NCBI GenBank assembly: GCA_938016515.1
Contig: CALILP010000032.1
Span: 1 to 54,932 of the forward strand
DNA length: 54,932 nt
DNA from: an uncultured Paracoccaceae bacterium
GTDB lineage: Bacteria; Pseudomonadota; Alphaproteobacteria; Rhodobacterales; Rhodobacteraceae
Reading direction: 5' to 3'
Numbering within the stretch: position 1 is the first letter of the stretch; each line of letters begins with the position of its first letter. Made by a program: the position numbers and the translations under genes. Below the pieces are notes generated by a model. It was not told the origin of the DNA, did not search any database, and was given only the letters and a program-made list of their open reading frames with translations. Of this stretch, positions 1-8,313 are shown piece by piece.

Positions 1-1229
1 GGCAAGGTATGGGACAGTACGCCAAGGTCAGTCGCACCCTGCACGTTGTCGTGGCCACGGAAGATGTTTGTGCCACCCCCGCTGGTGCCCATGTTCCCAA
101 GGGCCAGCTGCAACACGCAGTAAGCGCGCGTGTTGTTGTTACCGTTGGTGTGCTGTGTGCCACCCATGCACCAGATCACGGTGCCGGGGCGGTTGTTGGC
201 CATCGTGCGGGCGACGCGCCGCAGCTGCGATCCGGGTGTGCCGGTGACACGCTCGACCTCTTCGGGGTCCCAGCGGGCGACTTCTTCTTTGATCTGGTCC
301 ATGCCCCACACGCGGGTGCGGATGAATTCCTGATCTTCCCAGCCGTTTTCAAAGATGTGCCACAGGATACCCCAAACGAGGGCCACGTCGGTGCCGGGAC
401 GGAAACGCACAAACTCATCAGCATGGGCCGCTGTTCGGGTAAAGCGTGGGTCACAAACGATCAAAGGAGCGTTGTTCTGCTCTTTCGCGCGCAGAACGTG
501 CAGTAGCGAGACGGGATGCGCCTCTGCCGGGTTACCGCCAATGATGAAGATCGCCTTGGAGTTATGGATGTCGTTGTAGCTGTTGGTCATGGCGCCGTAG
601 CCCCATGTGTTCGCAACACCTGCAACCGTGGTCGAGTGACAGATCCGCGCCTGATGGTCGACGTTGTTCGTACCCCAGTAAGCGGCGAATTTGCGGAACA
701 GGTAGGCCTGCTCGTTGTTGTGCTTGGCTGATCCCAGCCAATAGACTGAATCCGGACCGCTTTCTTCGCGGATCTTCATCATCCCGTCGCCAATTTCGTC
801 GATGGCCTGATCCCAGGAAATCCGAACCCACTCGCCATTCTCTTTCTTCATTGGGTACTTCAGGCGACGCTCGCCGTGGGCGTGCTCGCGGACAGCGGCC
901 CCTTTTGCGCAGTGTGCACCGAGGTTGAACGGGCTGTCCCAACCGGGTTCTTGGCCAGTCCAGACGCCGTTAGCGACTTCGGCGATCACGGTACATCCGA
1001 CGGAACAGTGGGTGCAGACCGATTTGACAGTTTCAACTACTGTCGCAGATGTCTGCGCGGCAGCGGGCGCAACGGCCCCGCCTGTTGCTGCGACGGCAGC
1101 CAGTCCACCGACGGCCAGTCCGGAGCCGCGCAAGAACGCGCGGCGGTCAACGGACTTTTCTGCGACGTCAGACAGAACACCCGTCCGTTGAGAACGTCGT
1201 GCAACCCCATTGGTCTTTTTTCTTAGCAT
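1..1229 (-). CDS. fdhA: Formate dehydrogenase alpha subunit, N-terminal 409 residues (partial at window edge)
   Basis: This is the catalytic molybdopterin/[4Fe-4S] subunit that oxidises formate to CO2, exported folded by the Tat pathway. The start is ATG at 1229. A twin-arginine signal (DRRAFLRG, residues 28-35) is followed by a hydrophobic stretch ending near AQT. The [4Fe-4S] ligands are C72, C75, C79 and C107 ([13 protein letters not shown]). The residue that ligates molybdenum is C197 in ARICHS, encoded by TGT, where E. coli FdnG has selenocysteine. The C-terminal part lies beyond base 1. It is the last gene visible in a minus-strand run with a small TAT protein, a TorD-like chaperone, DUF3306 and DUF3305, the usual maturation set for this enzyme. 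Family assignment is secure; the electron-acceptor subunit is outside the window. Confidence 0.95.
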   Translation of the reverse strand, partial: MLRKKTNGVARRSQRTGVLSDVAEKSVDRRAFLRGSGLAVGGLAAVAATGGAVAPAAAQTSATVVETVKSVCTHCSVGCTVIAEVANGVWTGQEPGWDSPFNLGAHCAKGAAVREHAHGERRLKYPMKKENGEWVRISWDQAIDEIGDGMMKIREESGPDSVYWLGSAKHNNEQAYLFRKFAAYWGTNNVDHQARICHSTTVAGVANTWGYGAMTNSYNDIHNSKAIFIIGGNPAEAHPVSLLHVLRAKEQNNAPLIVCDPRFTRTAAHADEFVRFRPGTDVALVWGILWHIFENGWEDQEFIRTRVWGMDQIKEEVARWDPEEVERVTGTPGSQLRRVARTMANNRPGTVIWCMGGTQHTNGNNNTRAYCVLQLALGNMGTSGGGTNIFRGHDNVQGATDLGVLSHTL

Positions 1230-1310
1230 TTCTTTTCCTCCCTTGCTGCCATCATTCAGGTGGCTCGGTCGTCTATGAATTCGGCAGCCGCAGCTTCCGG
1301 TTTGCGCTGC

Positions 1311-1493
1311 TTAGAATTTAGCGCTGTCGAGATAGGCACGGGTATGCGCGGTGTCCTGCATCTTCTCGGATGTCAGATCGACCGGATCGGCCTCAGCAGT
1401 TGTTGCCGCTAAAGCGACAGCAGCAGCAGGCGCCGTTGAGCCTGCCAGTTTGAGAAAATCGCGGCGGCTAGCACCTTCGTTTTTCTTGCTCAT
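1311..1493 (-). CDS. Small twin-arginine signal protein of formate dehydrogenase regions
   Basis: A 60-residue protein with a Tat motif (SRRDFLKLAG) and an alanine-rich hydrophobic segment, followed by a short polar tail. It matches the family of small TAT-target proteins found just upstream of fdhA; its exact role is not known, but it is thought to assist assembly or export of the enzyme. I chose ATG at 1493 because a strong Shine-Dalgarno (GGGGAG) lies 7-10 nt upstream; a longer start at 1532 would put residues ahead of the Tat motif without a ribosome site. It lies 81 nt upstream of fdhA and 56 nt downstream of the TorD-like gene, so it is probably cotranscribed with both. Confidence 0.88.
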   Translation of the reverse strand: MSKKNEGASRRDFLKLAGSTAPAAAVALAATTAEADPVDLTSEKMQDTAHTRAYLDSAKF

Positions 1494-1549
1494 GGGATGT
1501 CTCCCCTTCCTGTTTGCGGCGGGCATCCCCACCTGTTTGTGGCAGGGCG

Positions 1550-2155
1550 CTACCCTGCGGTCATTCTGAACGCTTCGCGCTCAATCTCCATGAATGCTTT
1601 GCCCACGCTTGCGACAGAGGCGTAGAGGACAGAGTTCTTTGCGGCTTCCAGATCTGCGAAAAAGAGACCGGCCCAAGGTGCGATGTGTTTGTTGAAGAAC
1701 GTCTTTTGCACGTCCAGCGTGGCAGGTTCGCGGAAACGACCGACGATCATGCCGCCCATCATCTCCATCAATGAGGCGATATTGTCTTCAGGCTCGAACA
1801 CATTTTCCGCCCGCGTCATCCCCTGCGCAAGCATGTCTGTGCGCAGAACGGCAAGTGGCTTTTCGTTCAGGAACCCGGTCAGGTAATAGCTGGCGTAAGG
1901 CAGCAGCTCTCCCCGGCCAAGGCCGATGAACAGGGCGTTGAATTCAGTTTGGACCCGTCCGGGCTTGGATGCTTTGGCGACCCGCGCAAGCGCCCCGATT
2001 GCTTGGCCAAGATCGGTGTCATCACCTGACAATCCAGCACACTGGTTCAGCAGGATCTGGTCAGGTGGACCCGAAAGGATCAGGCCAAGAAAGTTGTAAA
2101 GATCCGCACGCATGCGGTCTTCAGGCAATACAGCGATATCGGCGGTTGCGTTCAC
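1550..2155 (-). CDS. TorD/DmsD-family chaperone for formate dehydrogenase maturation
   Basis: A 201-residue cytoplasmic all-helical protein of the TorD family, which binds Tat signal peptides and keeps molybdoenzymes in an insertion-competent state. Recognisable features are the N-terminal RADLYNFLGLILS helix, the FNALFIGLGRGELLPYASYY segment and the EPEDNIASLMEMMGGM segment (the E-P-x-D motif of the family). The length is typical. Its GTG start overlaps the TGA of the DUF3306 gene by three bases (GTGA), so translation is likely coupled. Given the neighbours, the client is most probably the FdhA encoded downstream. Confidence 0.9.
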   Translation of the reverse strand: MNATADIAVLPEDRMRADLYNFLGLILSGPPDQILLNQCAGLSGDDTDLGQAIGALARVAKASKPGRVQTEFNALFIGLGRGELLPYASYYLTGFLNEKPLAVLRTDMLAQGMTRAENVFEPEDNIASLMEMMGGMIVGRFREPATLDVQKTFFNKHIAPWAGLFFADLEAAKNSVLYASVASVGKAFMEIEREAFRMTAG

Positions 2156-2751
2156 GCTGTCTCCTCTATCTGAAAAGTCATGCGACGCGGTGCAGGTGCG
2201 ATGGGGGCCGCTGCCACGTCATCGTCAGGAAAAGGCGCTTGTGTCTCTTCGACTTCACAAGGGGCATCCGCGACAATAAGATCCTCTTCTTCGATACCAT
2301 CCTCTTCGATCTCATCGTCATCCGTTGACGGGACTTCTTTCTCAGTGGCCTGACGCGCCATCTCTTCGATGTGCTTCAGCATGCCTTTGCCAACCTGATA
2401 TGCGGTCTGAATGTTTTCCACGGCCATCGCGCTGTCTGTGAAATCCTGACCGTAGTCGACCAGCATATCGACGTTGGCCAGCACCGGGTTTGACCGCCAC
2501 AACGTGCGCAGGGCACGGCGCCGGATGGCTTCTGGTACGGCTTTCGCCATAAAGGCTGCGAAATCATCGCCCTGTTGCAGCGTATCGGGGTCTGGCAAAT
2601 TCAGCTTTTCAAGAACCTCTGCCTCGCTGAGGTCTTCCAGTGCGGCATGCTCTTGTGCAAGTGCTTCAGCCTCTAGGGCCGCACTTTCTGTTGAGGCTTC
2701 TTCAAGAACGGCAGTGCGGCGGCGCGACCAAAAATCAGTGGCTTTGTTCAA
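2152..2751 (-). CDS. DUF3306 domain protein
   Basis: A 199-residue soluble protein. The N-terminal third holds FWSRRR and an acidic helical stretch; a conserved core follows (LNLPDPDTLQQGDDFAAFM, then RRALRTLWRSNPVLANVDMLVDYGQDF-like), and the C-terminal tail is very acidic. These are hallmarks of DUF3306, found almost only beside formate dehydrogenase genes together with DUF3305. The function is unknown; a role in enzyme maturation is inferred from constant linkage. The start is TTG at 2751, overlapping the TGA of the DUF3305 gene, and the stop overlaps the start of the TorD-like gene, so the three genes are translationally linked. Confidence 0.88.
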   Translation of the reverse strand: MNKATDFWSRRRTAVLEEASTESAALEAEALAQEHAALEDLSEAEVLEKLNLPDPDTLQQGDDFAAFMAKAVPEAIRRRALRTLWRSNPVLANVDMLVDYGQDFTDSAMAVENIQTAYQVGKGMLKHIEEMARQATEKEVPSTDDDEIEEDGIEEEDLIVADAPCEVEETQAPFPDDDVAAAPIAPAPRRMTFQIEETA

Positions 2752-3281
2752 TGCACCACCCCTTTCCGCGCGCCAGGAGCCCGATAAACATCGGCCGTTT
2801 GCCGAATACGGGCGTCACCGATGCCATCTTGCACCTGATCCACGCGGGCCTTGTTGCGGCGGCGCTTCACGAACATCTCGTCCTCGTGGTGCAAGGTCAC
2901 AAAGTCGCGGATCCACGCCACCAGACCCTCGGGCATAGGGACTTTTTCGACCAATTCTTCGCCGGTGTCTGCGTAATCCTGCGCCTCATAGGGTGAGGCT
3001 GTGACAAGGGTCACGTCCAGCGGGTTTTCCGTGCGGCTTTCGCGCATGACAACGTAAATGGCGGGGGACTGCGATGACAGCCCCTGCAAATAAGCCTCGG
3101 TGTCGGTGCGATATAAGGTCAGGTTCAGGGTGGCGGCATGATACTCTACCGCGTCGCCATCTTGGCGCATCTCTTTCCAGTGCGCATTAGGTGCGCCGGG
3201 TAAAACTGCAACGGCTTTCCACACATGTTTCGCCCAGCGAGTAACGCCGGGCATCCGGCGAATTACAACGCCAAGTGGCAT
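2748..3281 (-). CDS. DUF3305 domain protein
   Basis: A 177-residue soluble protein. The opening PLGVVIRRMPG and KHVWKAVAVLPGA, and the internal HAATLNLTLYRTDTEAYLQG and PPAIYVV-like stretch, fit DUF3305, whose members sit upstream of DUF3306 in formate dehydrogenase operons. The frame stays open upstream to 3521, but that extra sequence reads like non-coding DNA and does not resemble the family, so I place the start at ATG 3281. No convincing Shine-Dalgarno precedes it, so the start is less certain than the gene. It is the first gene of the minus-strand formate dehydrogenase operon; the function is unknown. Confidence 0.85.
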   Translation of the reverse strand: MPLGVVIRRMPGVTRWAKHVWKAVAVLPGAPNAHWKEMRQDGDAVEYHAATLNLTLYRTDTEAYLQGLSSQSPAIYVVMRESRTENPLDVTLVTASPYEAQDYADTGEELVEKVPMPEGLVAWIRDFVTLHHEDEMFVKRRRNKARVDQVQDGIGDARIRQTADVYRAPGARKGVVH

Positions 3282-3625
3282 CGTGACAGATTTGGCTGCA
3301 GGCGTCTTCAAGGTGTTTTTTCCCGTGGCTAAGCCAATGCTGCCCGAAATCAAGGCATTCTCAAAGGAAAAACAGGCATGGCCCCTGTTCACTTTTTCCA
3401 ATGCTGCATTGCCGCATTGCCCTAAGGTAAAGATTGACCCGCTAAGGGTTTGGAAAACCGTGGTTGTATCTAATGTTGCGACACAGTGTATGAACTGCGT
3501 TCTTTTGCAGTTGCAGCGCAAGGATATCGCCCACGCTGCCGTGAAATTGACGTTTGCGAGACCGCAGAATCGCGACTAGCGTGGAAATTAGACGCGGAAT
3601 GCGGCGCATGATGTCTGGGGGGAAA
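3282..3625. promoter_or_regulatory. Divergent intergenic region between the formate dehydrogenase operon and the ferredoxin-like gene
   Basis: A 344-nt stretch without a supported gene separates two divergent transcription units and must hold both promoters. I could not identify a convincing FNR, ModE or sigma-70 site. A tandem octamer, GCATTGCC twice, occupies 3406-3421. The only strong signal is the G-rich ribosome site GGGGGGAAA at about 3617-3625, directly before the ATG at 3626. Confidence 0.5.
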
Positions 3626-5569
3626 ATGACAAAAAAGCTTGTTCTTTGTGACTGTCTTGGCAGTCAGACAATAGATCCTGATGGCATCTCAAAGGCAACC
3701 GGGCTGACATGCACGCGGGTCTACACGTCCCTTTGTACAGACCAATTAGATGCCGCCGCCGAGGAAGTTAAAGCGGGTGATGTGATCATTGCTTGCCAAC
3801 AAGAACGGCAGACTTTTGAAGACCTTGCCGAGGATTTGCAGGTAGACCAACCCGGCTTCGTCGACCTGCGTGACCGGGCTGGCTGGGGCGCTGAACCTGC
3901 ACCGGCCAAGATGGCCGCACTGGCCGCGGAAGCCGCGTTATCATTGCCACTTGGTAAGTCGGTTGACGTGATATCTGAAGGCACCTGCCTGATCATCGGT
4001 GGTGACGTCGCATTGGCCGCCGCAGCTGATTTGTGCGAGACACTTGCAGTGACTGTCCTGCTGGAAAGTGCAGAAGACATCCCCGTTGACCGCCGGTTTG
4101 ATTGCGTTGTCGGCAAGCTGCAGCAGGCGTCTGGCGCGCTTGGTGGATTTTCGGTGAAAATCGATGAACTACAGCAGCTTATTCCTGGTGGCAGGGGTGC
4201 CTATGCGGTGTCAGACCCGGTGTCCGGTGCCGGATCCAACTGTGATATTTTGATCGATCTAAGTGGCAAACAGCCCCTGTTTCCAGCCCCTGAAAAACGT
4301 GAAGGATACCTGCGGGCTGACCCCGGTCATGCGCCATCCGTTGCCAAGGTAGTGTTTGATGCGGCCCAGATGGTCGGAACCTTCGAAAAGCCACTTTACA
4401 TTAAATTCGAAGCCACCATCTGTGCGCATAGCCGGGCTGAACAACCTGCCTGTTCGAACTGTCTGAACGTGTGCCCAACCGGCGCGATCACTTCCGCGGG
4501 CGAATATGTCGCGATTGATCCGATGATTTGCGCAGGCTGCGGTTCTTGCTCTGCGGTGTGCCCGTCTGGGGCCATTTCGTATGACGCGCCGGATGTGGAC
4601 ACGATCTTTCGGCGCCTGAATATTCTGGCAAGCACCTATCGCAAAGCGGGCGGTGCGATCCCCAGGCTGTTGGTGCATGACGCCAGTTTTGGCCGCGACA
4701 TCATCGCGCTGGCTGCACGGTTCGGGCGCGGCCTGCCTGCCGATGTGATCCCGTTCGAGACAGACGCCTTGTCCGGGTTCGGTCACGCCGAAATGCTGGC
4801 TGCATTGGCTTGTGGGTTCGGCCATGTCGACGTGTTGATGTCGCCCAAAACAGAGACAGAAGTTCTGGAAGCGCAAGCCAGCCTGACCCATGCAGTTGCA
4901 GGCGCGTACGCGGTCACGCTGATTACACCAAATGATCCTGACGCATTGCTTGATGCACTTTCCACGTCCCCGTCCCCGGTCACATGTGACCCCGTTTTGC
5001 CAATGGGCAGCCGCCGTCAGGTGGCCCGTCTTGCCGCCAAGGCGTTGCAACCGAAGGTAGACTTGATCACCCTTCCGGAAGGAGCCCCGTATGGCGCCGT
5101 TTTGGTTGATACCGAGGCCTGCACCTTGTGTTTGTCCTGCGTGTCGCTGTGTCCATCGGGCGCTTTGGGCGAAAACGAGGATACGCCACAGCTGCGGTTT
5201 CAGGAAGACGCGTGTCTGCAATGCGGACTGTGCAGTCAGATCTGTCCGGAACAGGCGATCACGTTGAAACCACAGCTTAATCTAACTGCAAGCGCTCTGT
5301 CAGAGACTGTTTTGCACGAGGAAGAGCCATTTGCGTGCATTGACTGTGGGGCCCTGTTTGGTGTGAAATCTACGGTCGAAAAGATCACGGAAAAACTGGC
5401 AGGCAATCACGCAATGTTCGCCACCTCGGACGCCGCCAAGATGATTCAGATGTGCGAGAATTGCAGGGTGCAGGCGCAGTTCCATTCGACCGACAATCCG
5501 TTCCAGGGAACAGAGCGCCCTAAACCCCGCACGACGGACGACTATCTGTCAAAGCGCAAAGATCACTGA
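3626..5569 (+). CDS. Multi-cluster 4Fe-4S ferredoxin-type protein of the formate dehydrogenase region
   Basis: A 647-residue soluble iron-sulfur protein. Two ferredoxin-type pairs are visible: CSNCLNVCP near residue 275 with CAGCGSCSAVCP near 302, and CTLCLSCVSLCP near 500 with CLQCGLCSQICP near 532. Two further Cys pairs, CIDC near 572 and CENC near 612, could bind another metal centre. The N-terminal CDCLGSQ region and the stretch between the pairs resemble proteins annotated as 4Fe-4S binding next to fdh genes. The probable role is electron transfer connected with formate oxidation, but the partner is unknown. The start ATG 3626 is set by a strong G-rich ribosome site; an upstream in-frame start at 3554 lacks one. 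It diverges from the fdh operon, and its stop overlaps the convergent cytochrome gene by 7 nt. Confidence 0.85.
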   Translation: MTKKLVLCDCLGSQTIDPDGISKATGLTCTRVYTSLCTDQLDAAAEEVKAGDVIIACQQERQTFEDLAEDLQVDQPGFVDLRDRAGWGAEPAPAKMAALAAEAALSLPLGKSVDVISEGTCLIIGGDVALAAAADLCETLAVTVLLESAEDIPVDRRFDCVVGKLQQASGALGGFSVKIDELQQLIPGGRGAYAVSDPVSGAGSNCDILIDLSGKQPLFPAPEKREGYLRADPGHAPSVAKVVFDAAQMVGTFEKPLYIKFEATICAHSRAEQPACSNCLNVCPTGAITSAGEYVAIDPMICAGCGSCSAVCPSGAISYDAPDVDTIFRRLNILASTYRKAGGAIPRLLVHDASFGRDIIALAARFGRGLPADVIPFETDALSGFGHAEMLAALACGFGHVDVLMSPKTETEVLEAQASLTHAVAGAYAVTLITPNDPDALLDALSTSPSPVTCDPVLPMGSRRQVARLAAKALQPKVDLITLPEGAPYGAVLVDTEACTLCLSCVSLCPSGALGENEDTPQLRFQEDACLQCGLCSQICPEQAITLKPQLNLTASALSETVLHEEEPFACIDCGALFGVKSTVEKITEKLAGNHAMFATSDAAKMIQMCENCRVQAQFHSTDNPFQGTERPKPRTTDDYLSKRKDH

Positions 5570-6288
5570 GACTGCACAGGTGCGCCCAAATCCGCAGGTT
5601 CGACCGTGGCGACATACGCAACGATCGCATCGATTTCGTCTAAAGTGACCTCGATCGGGGCAATCGGGGACGGCAGATTTTCCGGAAATGGGTCCGTGAC
5701 GCCTGCGACCTGTGTGAAGGCCGCATGGGGTTTAAGCAGGAAAAAAGTTTGAAAGCGGCCTTCCCAGTCTGCAAAATTTCGCATCAATGGGAAAGACGGC
5801 GCCGATCCAATCGCGTTCATGCGGTTGGTTTCATTCACAACATGACAGCGCCCGCAGCGCGACAAACTGACCTCTTCGCCCAGTACCGCGTCGCCGGTCA
5901 GTGGCACGACAATGGCGGCAGGCTGGACACTGACATCCGTGCTAAAAGATGCTCCGCTGTCAGCCGTGAACCCTTCTATCGTTCTTTTGCCAACATCAGA
6001 GACCAGCCAGTCATAAAAGGCATCCGTGTGTGGCCCGTCCGTCTTTTGCAAGGACCAGATCATGTCGTCTTGGCGAAAAACTGGCGCGCCGTCAGGTCCG
6101 AAGGTCGCGTCGCTCGCCTCTTCTGACAAGGTAATCCTGATCCCCGTCTTAAGCGAAAATCGCGGCAGGATATGTTTCAACAACCCAGTCTCGGTCAGCA
6201 CAGCCGGGCTTTGCAGCGTAAAGGATTTGTCCTGTGCGGCGACCGGCATGGCTGCAAAGACCACGACAGCGCAGAGTCTCTTCAACAT
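5563..6288 (-). CDS. Periplasmic c-type cytochrome with N-terminal binding-protein-like region
   Basis: A 241-residue exported protein. The signal peptide runs from ATG 6288 (MLKRLCAVVV, ending MPVAAQ). Residues about 25-125 (TETGLLKHILPRFSLKTGI and later AFYDWLVSDVGKRTIEGF) resemble a fragment of a tungstate/molybdate-type periplasmic binding protein. A single haem site, CGRCH, lies at about residues 145-149, and a downstream Met (NRMNAIG) could be the axial ligand. The role could be electron acceptance from a periplasmic dehydrogenase, perhaps the formate enzyme, but this rests on neighbourhood only. It runs convergent to the ferredoxin-like gene, with a 7-nt overlap. An upstream in-frame start at 6321 exists but would displace the signal peptide. 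Confidence 0.75.
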   Translation of the reverse strand: MLKRLCAVVVFAAMPVAAQDKSFTLQSPAVLTETGLLKHILPRFSLKTGIRITLSEEASDATFGPDGAPVFRQDDMIWSLQKTDGPHTDAFYDWLVSDVGKRTIEGFTADSGASFSTDVSVQPAAIVVPLTGDAVLGEEVSLSRCGRCHVVNETNRMNAIGSAPSFPLMRNFADWEGRFQTFFLLKPHAAFTQVAGVTDPFPENLPSPIAPIEVTLDEIDAIVAYVATVEPADLGAPVQSQ

Positions 6289-6372
6289 TTGGAAGGCGCC
6301 TCCATCGGTTGACTTGCGCATCAGCCTAGGGGCGCTAGGGTCAATGCGTCAACACATGGGGAGGGTTTGGAC

Positions 6373-6564
6373 ATGAGTGATGATTTCAACATGTCGATGC
6401 GGAAATTTCTGAAACAGGTCGGCGTCACATCACAGCAGGCGATTGAAGAGGCGATGCGCAATGCAGGTGACACCACCGGCAAAAGCTTTGATGCGAAGGT
6501 GGTTGTGACCATTGATGGGCTTGACCTTGAACATGTCGTCTCTGGCAAGATCGAAGGCGCATAA
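6373..6564 (+). CDS. DUF6494 family small protein
   Basis: A 63-residue soluble protein (MSDDFNMSMRKFLKQVGVTSQQ, ending DLEHVVSGKIEGA). It matches the small DUF6494 family found before Mrp-type ATPase genes in Rhodobacterales; no function is known. The start is ATG 6373, with GGGGAGGG about 7 nt upstream; a TTG two codons earlier is less likely. Its TAA is directly followed by the GTG of the Mrp/ApbC gene, so they form one operon. Confidence 0.8.
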   Translation: MSDDFNMSMRKFLKQVGVTSQQAIEEAMRNAGDTTGKSFDAKVVVTIDGLDLEHVVSGKIEGA

Positions 6565-7620
6565 GTGGCTATCACCCGAGACCAGATTCTTGATTGTCTG
6601 AAACAAATCAATGACCCATCTGGCACCGACATCGTCTCTGCCGGGCTAGTGCGTGCCCTGAATGTCGACGACGGTGCCGTCCGCTTTGTGATGGAAGTCG
6701 CAAGCCCGGACCCGTATCTACCAATCAAGGCCGAGGCAGAGGAAAAGTTGGCGGCCCTTGGCGTCGCATCGGTGTCCATCGTAATGACGGCCCATGCAAA
6801 ACCGGCAGCACCCCCCGATCTGAAACCGGGCCGCAAGGCTGAACCAACGGGTCCTGAAAAGATCGCAGGGATCGACAGGATTATTGCGGTTGCATCCGGT
6901 AAAGGCGGGGTTGGCAAGTCGACGGTTGCTGCAAATCTGGCTTGTGCCCTTGCCGCAGAGGGCCGCCGTGTCGGGATGCTGGATGCGGACGTCTATGGCC
7001 CGTCGCAGCCCCGTATGCTGGGCGTGTCTGGCCGCCCGCAAAGCCCGGATGGCAAGCTGATCCTGCCATTGCGCAACTTTGGCGTGACCATGATGTCGAT
7101 CGGTTTGATGACCAACGATGACCAAGCCGTCGTCTGGCGCGGGCCGATGCTTATGGGCGCTTTGCAGCAGATGCTGAGCCAAGTGCAATGGGGCGCGCTG
7201 GATGTCCTGATCGTTGATCTGCCGCCCGGCACTGGTGATGTGCAGATGACGCTAGCCCAAAAGGCGCATCTGGACGGGGCGATCATTGTCTCGACCCCGC
7301 AAGACGTGGCTTTGCTGGATGCCCGCAAGGGGATCGACATGTTCAACCAGATGAAAACGCCCATCATCGGCATGATCGAAAACATGAGCACGCATATCTG
7401 TTCCAGCTGCGGACACGAAGAACACGTCTTCGGGCACGGTGGCGTGACAGCCGAGGCCGAAAAGCTGGGCGTGCCTTTGCTGGCGGAAATTCCGTTGCAT
7501 CTGGATATTCGACTGGCCGCAGACGGCGGCGCTCCGATTGTGGTGTCAAAACCAGACTCGGCGCAGGCGCAAGGCTTCCGGACTGTCGCAAAAACCCTGA
7601 TTGAGATGGGCAAAGCGTGA
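6565..7620 (+). CDS. apbC: Mrp/NBP35-family Fe-S cluster carrier ATPase (ApbC)
   Basis: A 351-residue cytoplasmic P-loop ATPase that carries and delivers iron-sulfur clusters. Residues 1-75 form the MIP18/DUF59-type domain. The deviant Walker A GKGGVGKST is at about 112-120, DADVYGPSQPRMLG follows, and the cluster-binding CSSC pair lies near residue 275. The length is normal. The start is GTG 6565, directly after the stop of the DUF6494 gene. Placed between Fe-S proteins of the formate dehydrogenase region and a DUF4444 protein, it probably supplies clusters to that enzyme system, though a housekeeping role is equally possible. Confidence 0.93.
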   Translation: MAITRDQILDCLKQINDPSGTDIVSAGLVRALNVDDGAVRFVMEVASPDPYLPIKAEAEEKLAALGVASVSIVMTAHAKPAAPPDLKPGRKAEPTGPEKIAGIDRIIAVASGKGGVGKSTVAANLACALAAEGRRVGMLDADVYGPSQPRMLGVSGRPQSPDGKLILPLRNFGVTMMSIGLMTNDDQAVVWRGPMLMGALQQMLSQVQWGALDVLIVDLPPGTGDVQMTLAQKAHLDGAIIVSTPQDVALLDARKGIDMFNQMKTPIIGMIENMSTHICSSCGHEEHVFGHGGVTAEAEKLGVPLLAEIPLHLDIRLAADGGAPIVVSKPDSAQAQGFRTVAKTLIEMGKA

Positions 7621-8312
7621 AAGATCTTAGCCTGCCACCACTTTTTACGGCCTGTCCTGTTGCGGATGATCCGTTTGGTGCAGCCCGCAGCAAAGCAATA
7701 CAAGGGTGCGATGCAGGTCTGGTGACGTATCGCTTGGGTGCAGACCGGATGCAGGCAGCCATCGTCTTTGCGCCAGAAGTTGCGTTGCGCGACGCCATGG
7801 CCGTCCTGCCGACCTGTGGCGTGGGCTTTCAAAACGCGCTTGGTGCACTGGCCCCGCCTGAAGTGGGCGTGCATCTGGATTGGGGCGGCACACTGCGCCT
7901 GAACGGTGCGTCCTGTGGGCACTTGCGGGCTGCTGCCGCGCATCACATTCCCGAAGAAGAACCAGACTGGCTGGTTATCGGCCTTGATGTGCGGATCTGG
8001 CCGGAAAATGCGGAAACAGGTCAAAACCCTGATCAAACGGCCCTGATGTCGGAAGGCTGCGCTGACGTCGACGTCAGTGATCTGCTGGAAGCATGGGTCC
8101 GGCATACCTTGGTCTGGATCAACCGATGGAACGATGAGGGGTTGGCACCGCTGCACAAGGCATGGACCGGATTGGCGCATGGCGTTGATCAGCCTGTCAC
8201 AAGGGGCGCGGTCTCTGGTGATTTCATCGGTGTTGACGAACGCTTTGGAATGTTGGTGCGTAATGCGGGTGGCACACGTATGATCCCGCTGACTGACCTG
8301 TTGGAGACTTGA
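7617..8312 (+). CDS. Biotin/lipoate-ligase-like protein with DUF4444 domain
   Basis: A 231-residue protein. The fold of biotin/lipoate protein ligases is suggested by LPPLFTACPVADDPFGAARSKA at the N terminus and GVHLDWGGTLRLNGASCGHLR in the middle, while the C-terminal 60 residues (GAVSGDFIGVDERFGMLVR) match DUF4444. The canonical ligase signature GRGRxGR is not visible, so ligase activity is doubtful. The start GTG 7617 overlaps the TGA of apbC by four bases. Members of this family sit beside Mrp and DUF6505 genes in Rhodobacterales; the substrate is unknown. Confidence 0.8.
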   Translation: MKDLSLPPLFTACPVADDPFGAARSKAIQGCDAGLVTYRLGADRMQAAIVFAPEVALRDAMAVLPTCGVGFQNALGALAPPEVGVHLDWGGTLRLNGASCGHLRAAAAHHIPEEEPDWLVIGLDVRIWPENAETGQNPDQTALMSEGCADVDVSDLLEAWVRHTLVWINRWNDEGLAPLHKAWTGLAHGVDQPVTRGAVSGDFIGVDERFGMLVRNAGGTRMIPLTDLLET

Positions 8313-8313
8313 T

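Noticed and set aside
9-506. Open frame on the plus strand opposite fdhA
   Set aside because: It lies antisense to a clear formate dehydrogenase coding region, has no ribosome site and no protein-like sequence.
4259-5221. 320-codon minus-strand frame
   Set aside because: Antisense to the ferredoxin-like gene with its Cys motifs; no ribosome site or recognisable domain.
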